Shown one piece after another: positions 1 through 8,802 of a stretch of DNA of 64,000 bases. The DNA comes from Lachnospiraceae bacterium (GTDB lineage Bacteria; Bacillota; Clostridia; Lachnospirales; Lachnospiraceae). The notes beneath the pieces are model-generated. The model was not told the origin of the DNA and ran no database searches. It saw only the letters and a list, made by a program, of their open reading frames with translations. The stretch covers positions 48,066-112,065 of the forward strand of contig JALEIR010000079.1 of NCBI GenBank assembly GCA_022769665.1, given 5' to 3'. The position numbers and the translations under genes were made by a program. Position 1 is the first letter of the stretch. Each line of letters starts with the position of its first letter.

Positions 1-604
1 TCGTAAAATCACAGGCAAAATCTTCAACGGAATGATAAATTTCGGAGTATTTATGACTGTATGAATGCATACCCAGCGTGTGGCCGCGATTCACAATATC
101 CAACAACGCTTCCCTGTCCGTTTCCGTCTCTTTTCCTACTACAAAGAAAGTAGCCTTGATATCGTATTGATCCAAAATGTCCAGAATATCATCCGTATAC
201 ACACTGGGGCCATCGTCAAAGGTTAAATATACCTTATGGCCTGCCGTTATCTCTGCGATATCTTCTGTTGATTGTTTTTCCGGATCGGGAAAAGCCTCTT
301 TTACCGGTCCGGATATTTCTCTTCCGGTCTCTCCTGAGACAGGAAGACCCTGTCCCGTAATCACAGTTTCGGCAGACAAGTCATTCAACAGTTCCTGCTG
401 ACTCTGTACCATATCGGACAGATTCTTCACCTGTAAAGTAAGGCTGTCCAGTCTTTCACTGATACTGCTCACTTTAACCAACAGAATCACACAGAGCACC
501 AACGGTACCGTTACTGCCAAAAAAAACATAAGGATAATACATTTTTTAATCCGCTGTACCCGCTGCCGTCTGGCGGCAGATGCCTGAATATTGTCATCTG
601 ACAT
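1..604 (-). CDS. Polysaccharide deacetylase (NodB family), membrane-anchored, 3' end cut by window
   Basis: This is a partial gene; its C-terminus lies beyond the left edge, so the ORF track misses it. Translating back from ATG at 604 gives a short basic cytoplasmic tail and a membrane segment at about residues 21-43. A coiled-coil-like stretch (about 44-75) and a Glu/Pro/Ser-rich linker follow. The NodB deacetylase domain then begins with TFDDGPS (about 128-134; metal and catalytic Asp) and the metal-binding HSYSH (about 178-182). The family removes N-acetyl groups from GlcNAc or MurNAc polymers, so a cell-wall peptidoglycan or polysaccharide deacetylase acting outside the membrane is inferred. 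The substrate cannot be decided from this fragment. Confidence 0.9.
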   Translation of the reverse strand, partial: MSDDNIQASAARRQRVQRIKKCIILMFFLAVTVPLVLCVILLVKVSSISERLDSLTLQVKNLSDMVQSQQELLNDLSAETVITGQGLPVSGETGREISGPVKEAFPDPEKQSTEDIAEITAGHKVYLTFDDGPSVYTDDILDILDQYDIKATFFVVGKETETDREALLDIVNRGHTLGMHSYSHKYSEIYHSVEDFACDFT

Positions 605-711
605 AATTTATTCCCATCTGATTATACTCTCACTTTTTCAAGTATAGCATATTCCACTTTTTTCGAAAAGACAAAATTCAAAAAAGGGACAAAAAAAGAA
701 ACAGTAATATA

Positions 712-879
712 TTATGCACGTTTATTTTTCTTTGCAGAAGATTCTTCCCCGCTTTTGCAACCGCAGTTACACCCCGAACAGCCGCTGCAACACTGCCCTT
801 TGCGAAATCTGCGAAGTTCGCGACGAACAATAAAAAATACCGTCATCGCAATCACAGCGATAATGATGACATCTATCAT
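712..879 (-). CDS. FeoB-associated Cys-rich membrane protein
   Basis: This 55-residue protein is too short for the ORF track. It starts at ATG 879 behind a good AGGAGG site. Residues 2-18 form one hydrophobic helix (IDVIIIAVIAMTVFFIV), followed by a basic stretch and a Cys cluster, CCSGCSGCNCGC. This matches the FeoB-associated Cys-rich family, small proteins usually encoded next to ferrous iron transporters and thought to help iron uptake. No feoA or feoB lies within the visible 600 bases on either side. A Fur-box-like palindrome about 80 bases upstream fits iron control. The family call is confident; the biochemical role is unknown. Confidence 0.85.
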   Translation of the reverse strand: MIDVIIIAVIAMTVFFIVRRELRRFRKGQCCSGCSGCNCGCKSGEESSAKKNKRA

Positions 880-954
880 AACTACCTCCTGTTCTCTGAA
901 AGTATCGTTTATTATAAATACGATATGTTTATTTTAATAAAATGTTACTTCATT

Positions 955-983
955 TTGAGATTCATTCTCATTTAAATTATACA
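955..983 (+). promoter_or_regulatory. Sigma-A promoter toward the DAHP synthase gene
   Basis: TTGAGA at 955-960, a 17-base spacer and TATACA at 978-983 form a good vegetative promoter reading toward the DAHP synthase gene about 140 bases downstream. The Fur-like palindrome covers its -35 and upper spacer. Confidence 0.55.
956..970. promoter_or_regulatory. Fur-box-like operator
   Basis: TGAGATTCATTCTCA matches the 7-1-7 Fur consensus TGATAATNATTATCA at 12 of 14 defined positions and is itself a near-palindrome. It lies between the FeoB-associated gene and the DAHP synthase gene, overlapping the -35 element of a plus-strand promoter. Fur regulation is inferred. Confidence 0.6.
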
Positions 984-1124
984 TTCCGGTCTTGCACCTG
1001 TCAAGACCTTGCAGGTTTTATCCGATTGTGCTATATTTGGTTACAGTTCGGATATCTGTATCAACAGGAACCGACATACAATCAAGCCGTTCCACGCGGC
1101 TCAGAAAGGATTTATCAAAACACT

Positions 1125-2153
1125 ATGAGCTTTGAGTTTGTCAAAAAACTTCCCACTCCGGCCGAAATCCGGGAACAGCTTCCCCTTCCGGAGGAACTGG
1201 CAAAAATAAAAGAGGCACGTGATGCTGAAATCAGAGATGTTCTCACCGGAAAAAGCAGTAAATTTCTGGTAATCATCGGTCCTTGTTCCGCAGATAATGA
1301 AAATGCAGTATGTGATTATGTCAATCGTCTCGCCAAAGTAAACGAAAAAGTAAAAGATAAGCTGATTCTGATTCCCAGAATTTATACCAACAAACCCCGT
1401 ACCACAGGCGAAGGCTACAAGGGTATTGTCCATCAGCCCGACCCGGAGAAAAAGCCGGACTTCCTGGCAGGACTGATTGCCATGAGAAAGATGCATATCC
1501 GCGCTATTGCCGAGACGGGACTGACCGCTGCTGATGAAATGCTTTATCCTGAGAACTGGAGATATGTATCTGATATTCTTTCCTATGTAGCAATCGGAGC
1601 ACGCTCCGTAGAAGATCAACAGCATCGTCTCACCGTCAGCGGCTTTGACGTGGCTGCCGGCATGAAAAATCCTACCAGCGGCGACCTTTCCGTCATGCTC
1701 AATTCCGTCTATGCGGCTCAGCATCCCCATTCCTTTATCTACAGAGGTTGGGAAGTAAACACGACCGGTAATGACCTTGCCCACACCATCCTGCGGGGTG
1801 CCACCAATAAACACGGCAACAATATCCCCAACTATCACTATGAGGACCTAAATCTGCTGATGGAGATGTATGGCAAAATGGATTTGAAAAATCCTGCCTG
1901 TGTCATCGATGCCAACCATTCCAATTCAGGAAAGCAGTTTGCACAACAGATTCGAATTGTTAAAGAGGTTATGCACAGCCGCAAGTTAAATGCCGATATT
2001 CACAAAATGGTGAAAGGTGTCATGATAGAAAGCTACATTGAAGAAGGTTGCCAGAAAGTGGGCGGCGGTGTTTACGGGAAGTCCATTACAGACCCTTGCC
2101 TCGGCTGGGAAGATTCAGAAAATCTGATTTACGATATCGCATCCTACGAATAG
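1125..2153 (+). CDS. aroF: 3-deoxy-7-phosphoheptulonate synthase (class I DAHP synthase)
   Basis: Catalyses the first shikimate-pathway step, condensing phosphoenolpyruvate with erythrose 4-phosphate to DAHP. The protein is 342 aa, normal for the AroF/G/H (type I-alpha) class. Visible family motifs are IGPCSADN, IPRIYTNKPRTTGEGYKG and DANHSNSGKQ. The ORF track extends upstream to 942, but homology begins at MSFEFVKKLPTP, so ATG 1125 is chosen; AGAAAGGA lies about 15 bases before it, rather far for an RBS. No other aromatic-pathway gene is adjacent (aroK is at 56.3 kb). A strong terminator follows directly. Feedback specificity (Phe, Tyr or Trp) cannot be told by eye. Confidence 0.93.
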   Translation: MSFEFVKKLPTPAEIREQLPLPEELAKIKEARDAEIRDVLTGKSSKFLVIIGPCSADNENAVCDYVNRLAKVNEKVKDKLILIPRIYTNKPRTTGEGYKGIVHQPDPEKKPDFLAGLIAMRKMHIRAIAETGLTAADEMLYPENWRYVSDILSYVAIGARSVEDQQHRLTVSGFDVAAGMKNPTSGDLSVMLNSVYAAQHPHSFIYRGWEVNTTGNDLAHTILRGATNKHGNNIPNYHYEDLNLLMEMYGKMDLKNPACVIDANHSNSGKQFAQQIRIVKEVMHSRKLNADIHKMVKGVMIESYIEEGCQKVGGGVYGKSITDPCLGWEDSENLIYDIASYE

Positions 2154-2162
2154 TGAAAAAAC

Positions 2163-2217
2163 AAAAAGACCGTCTGCATGTCCACAGTTCTTATCTGCGG
2201 GCATGAGCGGTCTTTTG
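2163..2217 (+). terminator. Rho-independent terminator after the DAHP synthase gene
   Basis: AAAAAGACCG...CGGTCTTTT forms the outer stem and the inner arms GCATG/CATG add a few pairs. A T-run follows on the plus strand. The A-run on the other side could also serve spoIIM on the minus strand. Confidence 0.8.
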
Positions 2218-2229
2218 TTATACCGTACA

Positions 2230-2838
2230 TCAAAATACTTTTAAATATCCAATCAGAATTCCCGGATTCACATACCCTTCCATCACACATCCCAAAAAGG
2301 TCAGAAAAGCAATCACACCCAGCCATCCCAATTTCTTGACAACAAAAGTTTTGTCTGCCACATGTATGTTCAATCCTCTGGAATAAATCGCCCGGTACAG
2401 GTCTTCCCCCCATCCCAGCATCATGATAATTGCCGGTATATAAAAAAGATACTGGGGAAACATACTGATTATCGCAAGAACAATTCCCTTAATCCCGTAT
2501 CGGACCGTCAGTGTTGCCAGAAAAATGCCGGAAGACATTCCGCACCAAACCGCAGCACCCATGCAGGCGACATATCCAAGGTAGGTAGTTGACAGAACAG
2601 CCAGCAGAATCAGCACTTCCATTCTCTTTCGGAACACATAACAAAAAAGAGCATTGCTGTCCACAGTCATATATTTCATCCGATACAGTGTATCTTCATC
2701 AAACAGTCCTGTATTTTCCAGCAAAATGCTCTTTCCCAGATTCATGATAAAAAATCCTGCCAGTATTCCTGCGCAAAACACAGGCACCAGCTTTTTCCCT
2801 CCCGAGGGTATTTGTTTTCCAACAATCCGCATCATCAT
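2230..2838 (-). CDS. spoIIM: Stage II sporulation protein M
   Basis: An integral membrane protein of about 202 aa with five likely membrane segments. The motif FPQYLFYIPA and the C-terminal EGYVNPGILIGYL are hallmarks of SpoIIM, part of the SpoIID-SpoIIM-SpoIIP machine that thins septal peptidoglycan during forespore engulfment. ATG 2838 (the first of three Met codons) has AAAGGG at good spacing; a GTG at 2862 is an alternative. It is the last gene of a minus-strand group with nudF, the same linkage as nudF-spoIIM in Bacillus. Expression in the mother cell under sigma-E is expected from the family, not seen here. Confidence 0.88.
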   Translation of the reverse strand: MMMRIVGKQIPSGGKKLVPVFCAGILAGFFIMNLGKSILLENTGLFDEDTLYRMKYMTVDSNALFCYVFRKRMEVLILLAVLSTTYLGYVACMGAAVWCGMSSGIFLATLTVRYGIKGIVLAIISMFPQYLFYIPAIIMMLGWGEDLYRAIYSRGLNIHVADKTFVVKKLGWLGVIAFLTFLGCVMEGYVNPGILIGYLKVF

Positions 2839-3048
2839 GCCCGCCCTTTCAGGTGACCGCACACCCCTTTCGGCTCATACATCTCCGAGCGCCTGTACGC
2901 CATACATCGCCGGAAAAATGATGATTTATGTGGGGCTGTCAAATCATTTCATAATATATGCGGTATATGTGTTCTGTATACCTCCGGCTGTTGAACGAAA
3001 ACAGACCACCGTATTGTCAGGAAATGACTGATGCATTTACCCGTGCCT

Positions 3049-3588
3049 TTACTTTACCGCCTTCTTGGCAGCATAGGTCAATATGCCGCAAATGGTCTTG
3101 GAATCCTGAATTTTACAATCAAAAATCATCTGTTTCAATTCCTCTAAGTCATAAGCTTCCACATTCAGATACTCATCCTCATCCAGATGCTGTTTTCCGG
3201 GCTTTAAATCTTTCGCAAGATAAATATCTATCTTTTCATTGCAAAATGCAACGGTCGTATAAATAGAGTTTAAAAGCTCAACTTCGTCACAGACATACCC
3301 TGTCTCTTCCTCCAGCTCGCGCATAGCCGCTTTCTCAGTCGGCTCTTCCCGTCCGTTTAATCCGCCCGCCGGAATTTCCAGGGTTTCCCGTTCCAGGGCA
3401 TTACGGTACTGGCGAACCATCAACAGCTTTCCGTCCTCACGAACCGCAACCACAGCAGCAGCTCCCTTATGATCAATCAAATCCCACTTGGCGGTATTTC
3501 CGTTGGGAATCAGCATGGTATCCTGATAATAGTCTATAATAGCCCCCTTTGCCACCAATTCTCTTTTCAGTCTCTTATATTCTTCCAT
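3049..3588 (-). CDS. nudF: NUDIX hydrolase, ADP-ribose pyrophosphatase type
   Basis: A soluble 179-aa enzyme that probably cleaves ADP-ribose to AMP and ribose 5-phosphate. The complete Nudix box is visible around residues 75-97 (GGLNGREEPTEKAAMRELEEETGY: G-x5-E-x7-RE-x2-EE-x-G). Upstream residues VAVREDGKLLMVRQYR and the IPAGG lead-in are typical of the ADP-ribose pyrophosphatase subgroup. It starts three bases after the aminotransferase stop codon, so the two are surely cotranscribed. spoIIM follows about 210 bases downstream. Confidence 0.88.
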   Translation of the reverse strand: MEEYKRLKRELVAKGAIIDYYQDTMLIPNGNTAKWDLIDHKGAAAVVAVREDGKLLMVRQYRNALERETLEIPAGGLNGREEPTEKAAMRELEEETGYVCDEVELLNSIYTTVAFCNEKIDIYLAKDLKPGKQHLDEDEYLNVEAYDLEELKQMIFDCKIQDSKTICGILTYAAKKAVK

Positions 3589-3591
3589 CTT

Positions 3592-4881
3592 TTATTGCAT
3601 CCTTTCCAACAGTTTCTCCACGCTCACAAGTTTTACGCACAGTACAAACAAATCTGTAGCCTGTGCCATCTCTTCCGGGGTGGGGAAAGACGGAGCAATA
3701 CGAATGTTGCTGTCTTTAGGGTCCTTTCCGTAAGGGTAGGTAGCTCCCGCGCCGGTCAGCACCACACCCGCTTCTTTGCACTTTGCCACAATAGCCTTCG
3801 CACAGCCTTCCATTGCATCAAAAGAAATAAAATATCCGCCGTTTGGCTTTGTCCAGGTACCGATACCTAAACCTGCCAGTTCCTTCTCCAGTCCATTCTC
3901 TACCGCCTCAAATTTAGGCCGCATCAAATCCGCATGCTTTTTCATATGCTCTTTCATGCCTTCGATACCCTTAAAATAACGGGCATGACGAAGCTGATTA
4001 ATCTTATCGTGCCCAATGGTCTGAACGGTCATCTGGCTCTCGATAAAATCTATATTTTTCAACGAAGACGCAATGGCAGACACACCCGATCCCGGGAAAG
4101 TAACCTTTGATGTGGATGCAAAAATGTATACCATATCAGGATTTCCTGCCTTTTCACATTCCTCCAGAATATTTAAAATTTCATCCTGCCTGTCCTCATA
4201 TAAATGATGGATACAGTAAGCATTATCCCAGAATATACGGAAATCTTCCGCTGCAGGTTTCAAATTGGCAAATCGCTTCACAACCTCATCGGAATAAGAA
4301 ATACCTGTAGGATTGGAATACTTAGGTACGCACCAGATTCCCTTGACAGCCGGATCATTGTTCACATACTTCTCTACCATATCCATGTCCGGTCCGTCAT
4401 CGTTAAGCGGTACGTTTATCATTTCAATGCCAAAATACTCTGTAATTCTGAAATGCCTGTCATAACCGGGAACAGGGCACAAAAACTTCACCTTGTCCAG
4501 TTTGCTCCAAGGTGTAGATCCGTTGACACCCTTTATCATGGAACGGGACACGGTATCATACATAATGTTCAGGCTGGAATTACCACAGACTACCACATTA
4601 TCTTTATTGACAGACATCATATTTGCCATAAGTCGCCGGCATTCTCCGATACCATCCAGGTCACCGTAATTTCGCGTATCATTTCCCAATACGGTTCTCA
4701 TATCCGAAGCACTGCTAATCACATCCAGCATTGGCATAGACAACGCAAGCTGTGAAACACCGGGTTTACCTCTGGACATATCCAGCTTTAACCCTTTTCC
4801 CTTTGCGTCCTCGAATTCTTTCTCCAACTGATTTTTCAAAGACAACAGTTCCTCTTTGCTCAATTCCTGATACGCTTTCAT
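3592..4881 (-). CDS. PLP-dependent aminotransferase, class I/II fold (aspartate aminotransferase-like, MocR-type domain)
   Basis: This 429-aa protein starts MKAYQELSKEELLSLKNQLE and has the N-terminal motif LDMSRGKPG of the subgroup often listed as Asp_aminotransf (Corynebacterium AspT-like). The likely PLP lysine is in FASTSKVTFPGSG, and NPTGISY and DNAYCIHHL correspond to the cofactor-contact loops. It lacks the N-terminal winged helix of true MocR regulators, so it is an enzyme. An amino-acid (possibly aspartate) transaminase role is inferred; the exact substrate is uncertain. It leads a two-gene unit with nudF. Confidence 0.85.
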   Translation of the reverse strand: MKAYQELSKEELLSLKNQLEKEFEDAKGKGLKLDMSRGKPGVSQLALSMPMLDVISSASDMRTVLGNDTRNYGDLDGIGECRRLMANMMSVNKDNVVVCGNSSLNIMYDTVSRSMIKGVNGSTPWSKLDKVKFLCPVPGYDRHFRITEYFGIEMINVPLNDDGPDMDMVEKYVNNDPAVKGIWCVPKYSNPTGISYSDEVVKRFANLKPAAEDFRIFWDNAYCIHHLYEDRQDEILNILEECEKAGNPDMVYIFASTSKVTFPGSGVSAIASSLKNIDFIESQMTVQTIGHDKINQLRHARYFKGIEGMKEHMKKHADLMRPKFEAVENGLEKELAGLGIGTWTKPNGGYFISFDAMEGCAKAIVAKCKEAGVVLTGAGATYPYGKDPKDSNIRIAPSFPTPEEMAQATDLFVLCVKLVSVEKLLERMQ

Positions 4882-4970
4882 TTCTTCCTCTCATTCTGCC
4901 GCTCAGAGCGGCTTTATTTTCGTTCTATGCGCGAATATTCTGGCATATTTCCCATGACTCTTACTGGATT

Positions 4971-4999
4971 ATTGTATACAATCATACAGTATGCTTGAA
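4971..4999 (-). promoter_or_regulatory. Promoter of the aminotransferase-nudF unit
   Basis: On the minus strand, TTCAAG (4999-4994), a 17-base spacer and TACAAT (4976-4971) lie about 90 bases before the start codon. The match is moderate. Confidence 0.45.
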
Positions 5000-5040
5000 T
5001 TATCATACTACAAGATGAAAGTTTCTACAAGAGAAAAATA

Positions 5041-5074
5041 AAAAACCGTCGCACTTTTTATGTACGACGGTTTT
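5041..5074 (-). terminator. Terminator downstream of rny
   Basis: AAAAACCGTCG...CGACGGTTTT is a symmetrical GC stem with runs on both sides. It sits just after the rny stop codon, so it probably ends rny transcription and separates it from the aminotransferase gene. Confidence 0.75.
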
Positions 5075-5114
5075 CACACTTATGAAATTTTCAAGTCAAA
5101 AACTGATATAACGG

Positions 5115-6668
5115 TTATTTTGCGTAATCAATAACGCGGCTTTCACGAATAACGTTTACCTTAATTTGTCCGGGATATTCCATTTCAGCTTCAATCTTCT
5201 TGGAAATATCACGTGCCAACAAAACCATATCGGCATCCGAAATTTGTTCCGGCACAACCATTACACGAACTTCACGACCTGCCTGAATAGCAAAAGATTT
5301 ATCTACACCTTTGAAATTGTTTGTTATTTCTTCTAACTGCTTTAATCTGCTAGTATAGGTTTCCAGTGTTTCCCTTCTAGCTCCCGGTCTTGCAGCGGAT
5401 ATTGTATCAGCAGCTTGTACAATACACGCAATCAGGGAAGTAGGTTCAACATCACCATGGTGAGATTCTACCGCGTTAATGACAACGGCATTCTCCTTGT
5501 ACTTTTTACAAAGTTCCACACCAAGTTGAATATGTGAACCTTCCATTTCATGGTCAACGGATTTACCGATATCGTGGAGCAGACCGGCGCGTTTTGCAAG
5601 TCTGACATCCAGTCCCATCTCCGCTGCCAGCAATCCTGATAACTGAGCAACCTCAATGGAATGCTTTAACGCATTCTGACCATAGCTGGTTCTGAACTTC
5701 ATCTTACCCAGCAATCTGACAAGTTCAGGATGAATTCCGTGAACACCAACCTCCAGTGTTGCGGCTTCTCCCTCTTCCTTCATCATTACTTCCACTTCTT
5801 TTTGCGCTTTTTCCACCATCTCTTCGATTCTGGCCGGATGAATACGTCCGTCCACAATCAACTTTTCAAGCGCAATTCTTGCGACCTCACGACGAATCGG
5901 GTCAAATCCCGACAGAATCACTGCTTCCGGCGTATCATCAATAATCAAGTCAACACCGGTCATGGTCTCCAGAGTCCGAATATTACGTCCCTCTCGTCCG
6001 ATAATTCTTCCTTTCATCTCATCGTTCGGAAGCTGTACGACGGAAATCGTGGTCTCAGAAACATGGTCTGCTGCACATCTCTGAATTGCCGATACCACAT
6101 ATTCCTTCGCTTTTTTGTCTGCTTCTTCTTTGGCGCGACTCTCCATTTCTTTGATCATCACAGCCGTTTCATGCTTTACTTCATCTTCAACAATTTTCAA
6201 TAAGTAGTCTTTTGCTTGTTCAGAGGTTAATCCGGAAATTCGTTCCAGTTCCTGCACACGCTGCTCATTCAGCTTGGAAACTTCTTCTTTCATTCTGTTC
6301 AAAGACTCTTCCTTCGCTGCCAAGCTCGCCTCACGCTTTTCAATAGCGTCTGCCTTTTTATCAATGTTCTCTTCCTTCTGTTGAACCCTGCGCTCATAGC
6401 GCTGTGCTTCGGCTCTTCGTTCCTTAATCTCCTTATCAAGCTCATTCTTGGTACGAATGGACTCTTCCTTAATTTCAAGAAGCGATTCGCGTTTCTTGGA
6501 TTCCGCAGTCTTCAGAGCTTCGTCAATAATTTCTCTTGCCTTATCCTGTGCACTTCCGATGGTAGACGCAGCAGATTTTTTCTGAACGGTAGATACAACA
6601 ACACCGGTAATCACTGCTGTCAAAACAACGGCTGCCACAACGATAACAGCTGTTACGACTGGCGACAT
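5115..6668 (-). CDS. rny: Ribonuclease Y
   Basis: A membrane-anchored endoribonuclease that starts bulk mRNA decay. At 517 aa it has the normal length. Order of parts: N-terminal membrane helix (residues 4-28), a long charged coiled coil (about 40-200), a KH RNA-binding domain with [12 protein letters not shown], then the HD domain with the metal-binding LLHDIGK. The start codon follows AAAGGAGGTG. It lies downstream of recX-recA, as ymdA (rny) lies near recA in Bacillus, but has its own promoter and terminator. Confidence 0.96.
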   Translation of the reverse strand: MSPVVTAVIVVAAVVLTAVITGVVVSTVQKKSAASTIGSAQDKAREIIDEALKTAESKKRESLLEIKEESIRTKNELDKEIKERRAEAQRYERRVQQKEENIDKKADAIEKREASLAAKEESLNRMKEEVSKLNEQRVQELERISGLTSEQAKDYLLKIVEDEVKHETAVMIKEMESRAKEEADKKAKEYVVSAIQRCAADHVSETTISVVQLPNDEMKGRIIGREGRNIRTLETMTGVDLIIDDTPEAVILSGFDPIRREVARIALEKLIVDGRIHPARIEEMVEKAQKEVEVMMKEEGEAATLEVGVHGIHPELVRLLGKMKFRTSYGQNALKHSIEVAQLSGLLAAEMGLDVRLAKRAGLLHDIGKSVDHEMEGSHIQLGVELCKKYKENAVVINAVESHHGDVEPTSLIACIVQAADTISAARPGARRETLETYTSRLKQLEEITNNFKGVDKSFAIQAGREVRVMVVPEQISDADMVLLARDISKKIEAEMEYPGQIKVNVIRESRVIDYAK

Positions 6669-6698
6669 CTACAGGAGCACCTCCTTTATTCATTTTTC

Positions 6699-6726
6699 AT
6701 TGTACATTCTAACAAGCAATTTACAA
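6699..6726 (-). promoter_or_regulatory. Promoter of rny
   Basis: On the minus strand, TTGTAA, a 16-base spacer and TACAAT lie about 30 bases before the rny start, close to its AAAGGAGGTG ribosome binding site. Confidence 0.5.
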
Positions 6727-6829
6727 CAGTTAAATTTTAAACTCAAATCAAATTAATGTCAAGCATTAGTCTCAATATCTTCCAAATCTATTTCTGTTTT
6801 TTTGTTAAATTTGTGCATAATGGTATAAA

Positions 6830-7459
6830 TTAATCTGTTTCAAAAAAGAATTCTGATTTCAAAACCCTGCGCACAGCTTCTCCGGAGAATCCCTTTCTCA
6901 ACAGAAAAGCACATATTTTTTGACGTTCCTTCCAATCTGCCGTCTCAGGATTAAATTTTCTCTTTTCCAGCAGTGCATGAATCATACTCTCCTCGTCCTG
7001 TCTGCCTCCCTTGGCTTCCCATTCTTCCCATGCACGCTCCAGCGTTTCCTTGCAAATACCTTTTCCTGTCAAGTCCTGTTCAATTCTTCGTCGGCTTCTG
7101 GTACTCTCATGATCCGTGATGTAAGTAACCGCATAGCGCAAATCATCGGTATAATGAAAATCTGCCACATAGGAAAGAGCCTCCTCTATTATCTTCTCCG
7201 GGTATTGGCCTTCCCTGAGCTTATTTCGAAGCTGCTTTTCGGTATATTCTCGTTTTGTCAAAAGATTCATGGCGCGAAGCTTTGCCCTCTTTGGCAGAAC
7301 CTCCTTCATTATAGCCTCATAATCCTTTGTGGTAATTTCCTCTCCCACACTAATATGATATAAACGAAGTTCGCCTTTGTACAGGACAAAGGCGAACTCA
7401 CCATCAATCATAACCCTGCTGCGGGATTTGGACAGTTCCTCTACAGCTGTAACTATCAT
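6830..7459 (-). CDS. recX: Regulatory protein RecX
   Basis: A 209-aa cytosolic modulator of RecA filaments. It is built of repeated three-helix RecX units; recognisable parts are LTKREYTEKQLRNKL, DLRYAVTYI and RSRRRIEQDLTGKGI. It starts 8 bases after the recA stop, so it is translated from the same SOS-controlled transcript, the usual arrangement by which RecX limits RecA. The N-terminal beta-rich segment (SRVMIDGEFAFVLY) is the one seen in Firmicute RecX proteins. Confidence 0.9.
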   Translation of the reverse strand: MIVTAVEELSKSRSRVMIDGEFAFVLYKGELRLYHISVGEEITTKDYEAIMKEVLPKRAKLRAMNLLTKREYTEKQLRNKLREGQYPEKIIEEALSYVADFHYTDDLRYAVTYITDHESTRSRRRIEQDLTGKGICKETLERAWEEWEAKGGRQDEESMIHALLEKRKFNPETADWKERQKICAFLLRKGFSGEAVRRVLKSEFFFETD

Positions 7460-7467
7460 ATTTTCCC

Positions 7468-8493
7468 TTATTCCTTCCGGGCGGTTTCTTCTTCGGCATT
7501 GTCAAAACCGTAATGCGCTCTGACCTTACGGCTGATTTCTTCACAGATTTCCGGATTATCCTTCAGATACTGCTTTGCATTTTCACGTCCCTGACCGATT
7601 TTGTCACCTTCATAAGCATACCACGCCCCCGACTTCACAACAATATTCAAATCCGATGCAAGATCCAAAATATCTCCCTCTTTGGAAATGCCTTCACCGA
7701 ACATAATATCAAATTCTGCTTCTTTGAAAGGGGGAGCAATTTTATTCTTAACCACCTTCACACGGGTACGGTTACCAATCACTTCACCACCCTGTTTCAG
7801 CGATTCAATACGACGTACATCCATACGCACCGAAGAATAAAACTTTAAGGCACGGCCACCTGTCGTTGTCTCCGGGTTGCCGAACATCACTCCAACCATT
7901 TCGCGGAGCTGGTTGATGAATACCACCGTACAGTTGGACTTGCTGATAACGGCAGTCAGCTTCCGCAGGGCCTGCGACATCAGTCTTGCCTGCAGTCCCA
8001 CATGACTGTCACCCATATCACCGTCAATCTCCGCCTTGGGTACCAGTGCGGCAACCGAGTCAACCACCACGATATCAACGGCGCCGGAACGCACCATGGT
8101 CTCCGTAATCTCCAAAGCCTGTTCACCGTTATCCGGCTGAGAAATGTATAAGTTGTCAATATCAACCCCGATATTTTTCGCATATACAGGATCCAGCGCA
8201 TGCTCTGCATCAATAAATCCCGCGATTCCACCCCTCTTCTGCACCTCCGCAATCATGTGCAGGGTAACTGTCGTCTTACCGCTGGACTCAGGGCCGTAAA
8301 TCTCAACAATTCTTCCTTTGGGAATTCCTCCCAATCCCAGGGCGATATCAAGACTTAAGGAACCCGTGGGAATCGTCTCCACATTCATCTGTGCGGAAGG
8401 GTCTCCCAGCTTCATAACCGCACCCTTGCCGTATTGCTTTTCAATTTGGCTGATAGCCGCATCCAACGCTTTCAGTTTTTCATCTCTTTCCAT
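7468..8493 (-). CDS. recA: Recombinase RecA
   Basis: A 341-aa strand-exchange and SOS coprotease protein. Walker A is GPESSGKTT, Walker B is [12 protein letters not shown], and L2 with flanking residues reads [13 protein letters not shown]. The tracked ORF begins nine codons further upstream, but [14 protein letters not shown] is the normal start and ATG 8493 has AAGGAG at the right distance. It has its own SOS promoter and leads a recA-recX unit below cinA. Confidence 0.98.
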   Translation of the reverse strand: MERDEKLKALDAAISQIEKQYGKGAVMKLGDPSAQMNVETIPTGSLSLDIALGLGGIPKGRIVEIYGPESSGKTTVTLHMIAEVQKRGGIAGFIDAEHALDPVYAKNIGVDIDNLYISQPDNGEQALEITETMVRSGAVDIVVVDSVAALVPKAEIDGDMGDSHVGLQARLMSQALRKLTAVISKSNCTVVFINQLREMVGVMFGNPETTTGGRALKFYSSVRMDVRRIESLKQGGEVIGNRTRVKVVKNKIAPPFKEAEFDIMFGEGISKEGDILDLASDLNIVVKSGAWYAYEGDKIGQGRENAKQYLKDNPEICEEISRKVRAHYGFDNAEEETARKE

Positions 8494-8514
8494 CTGGAAT
8501 CTCCTTTTCGTCGG

Positions 8515-8526
8515 GAACAAATGTTC
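8515..8526 (-). promoter_or_regulatory. Second LexA box upstream of the recA start codon
   Basis: GAAC-AAAT-GTTC is a perfect GAAC-N4-GTTC palindrome lying just after the likely transcription start and before the recA ribosome binding site. Its centre is 29 bases from the first LexA box. Confidence 0.7.
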
Positions 8527-8537
8527 TGCCTTTTCTA

Positions 8538-8566
8538 AGAATAAAACATTTGTTCGTATTTGTCAA
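8538..8566 (-). promoter_or_regulatory. recA promoter
   Basis: On the minus strand, a perfect TTGACA (8566-8561), exactly 17 bases of spacer and TATTCT (8543-8538). The spacer carries a LexA box. Confidence 0.8.
8544..8556 (-). promoter_or_regulatory. LexA (SOS) box within the recA promoter spacer
   Basis: On the minus strand it reads CGAACAAATGTTT, close to the Firmicute LexA consensus CGAACRNRYGTTYG. It lies between -35 and -10, so binding would block RNA polymerase directly. Confidence 0.75.
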
Positions 8567-8802
8567 TTGTAATTTGAATGGCATTTTCTAACTTTCTGTA
8601 CAATGACATAAAAGCACTTTTTATGTACCTTAAAACTCCCTCAAAGGCAATCACCTCCGTCTTCATCAAATTTGTTCTGAAACCTTTGGCGAATGCCGGA
8701 ATAAAAAGACATGCAACTGCGGGACAATTTGCCCCACAGTCACGCAGATTCATAAAAGTATCAGACATAAAAAGTTTAACATAACGCCGCCGTTTAGGCA
8801 AC
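8567..8802. other. cinA-recA intergenic stretch
   Basis: Between the cinA stop and the recA promoter there is no convincing gene. Two overlapping ORFs in the track (88 aa minus, 68 aa plus) lack good ribosome binding sites and recognisable motifs. A small AT-rich inverted repeat, ACATAAAA/TTTTATGT, is at 8606-8626. The minus ORF would also run through the recA promoter. Confidence 0.5.

Noticed and set aside
942-1124. N-terminal extension of the DAHP synthase ORF
   Set aside because: The 61 extra residues do not resemble the family and cover the promoter and Fur-like site.
8535-8801. 88-aa minus ORF and 68-aa plus ORF in the cinA-recA gap
   Set aside because: No good ribosome binding site, no motif, and the minus ORF runs through the recA promoter and a LexA box.
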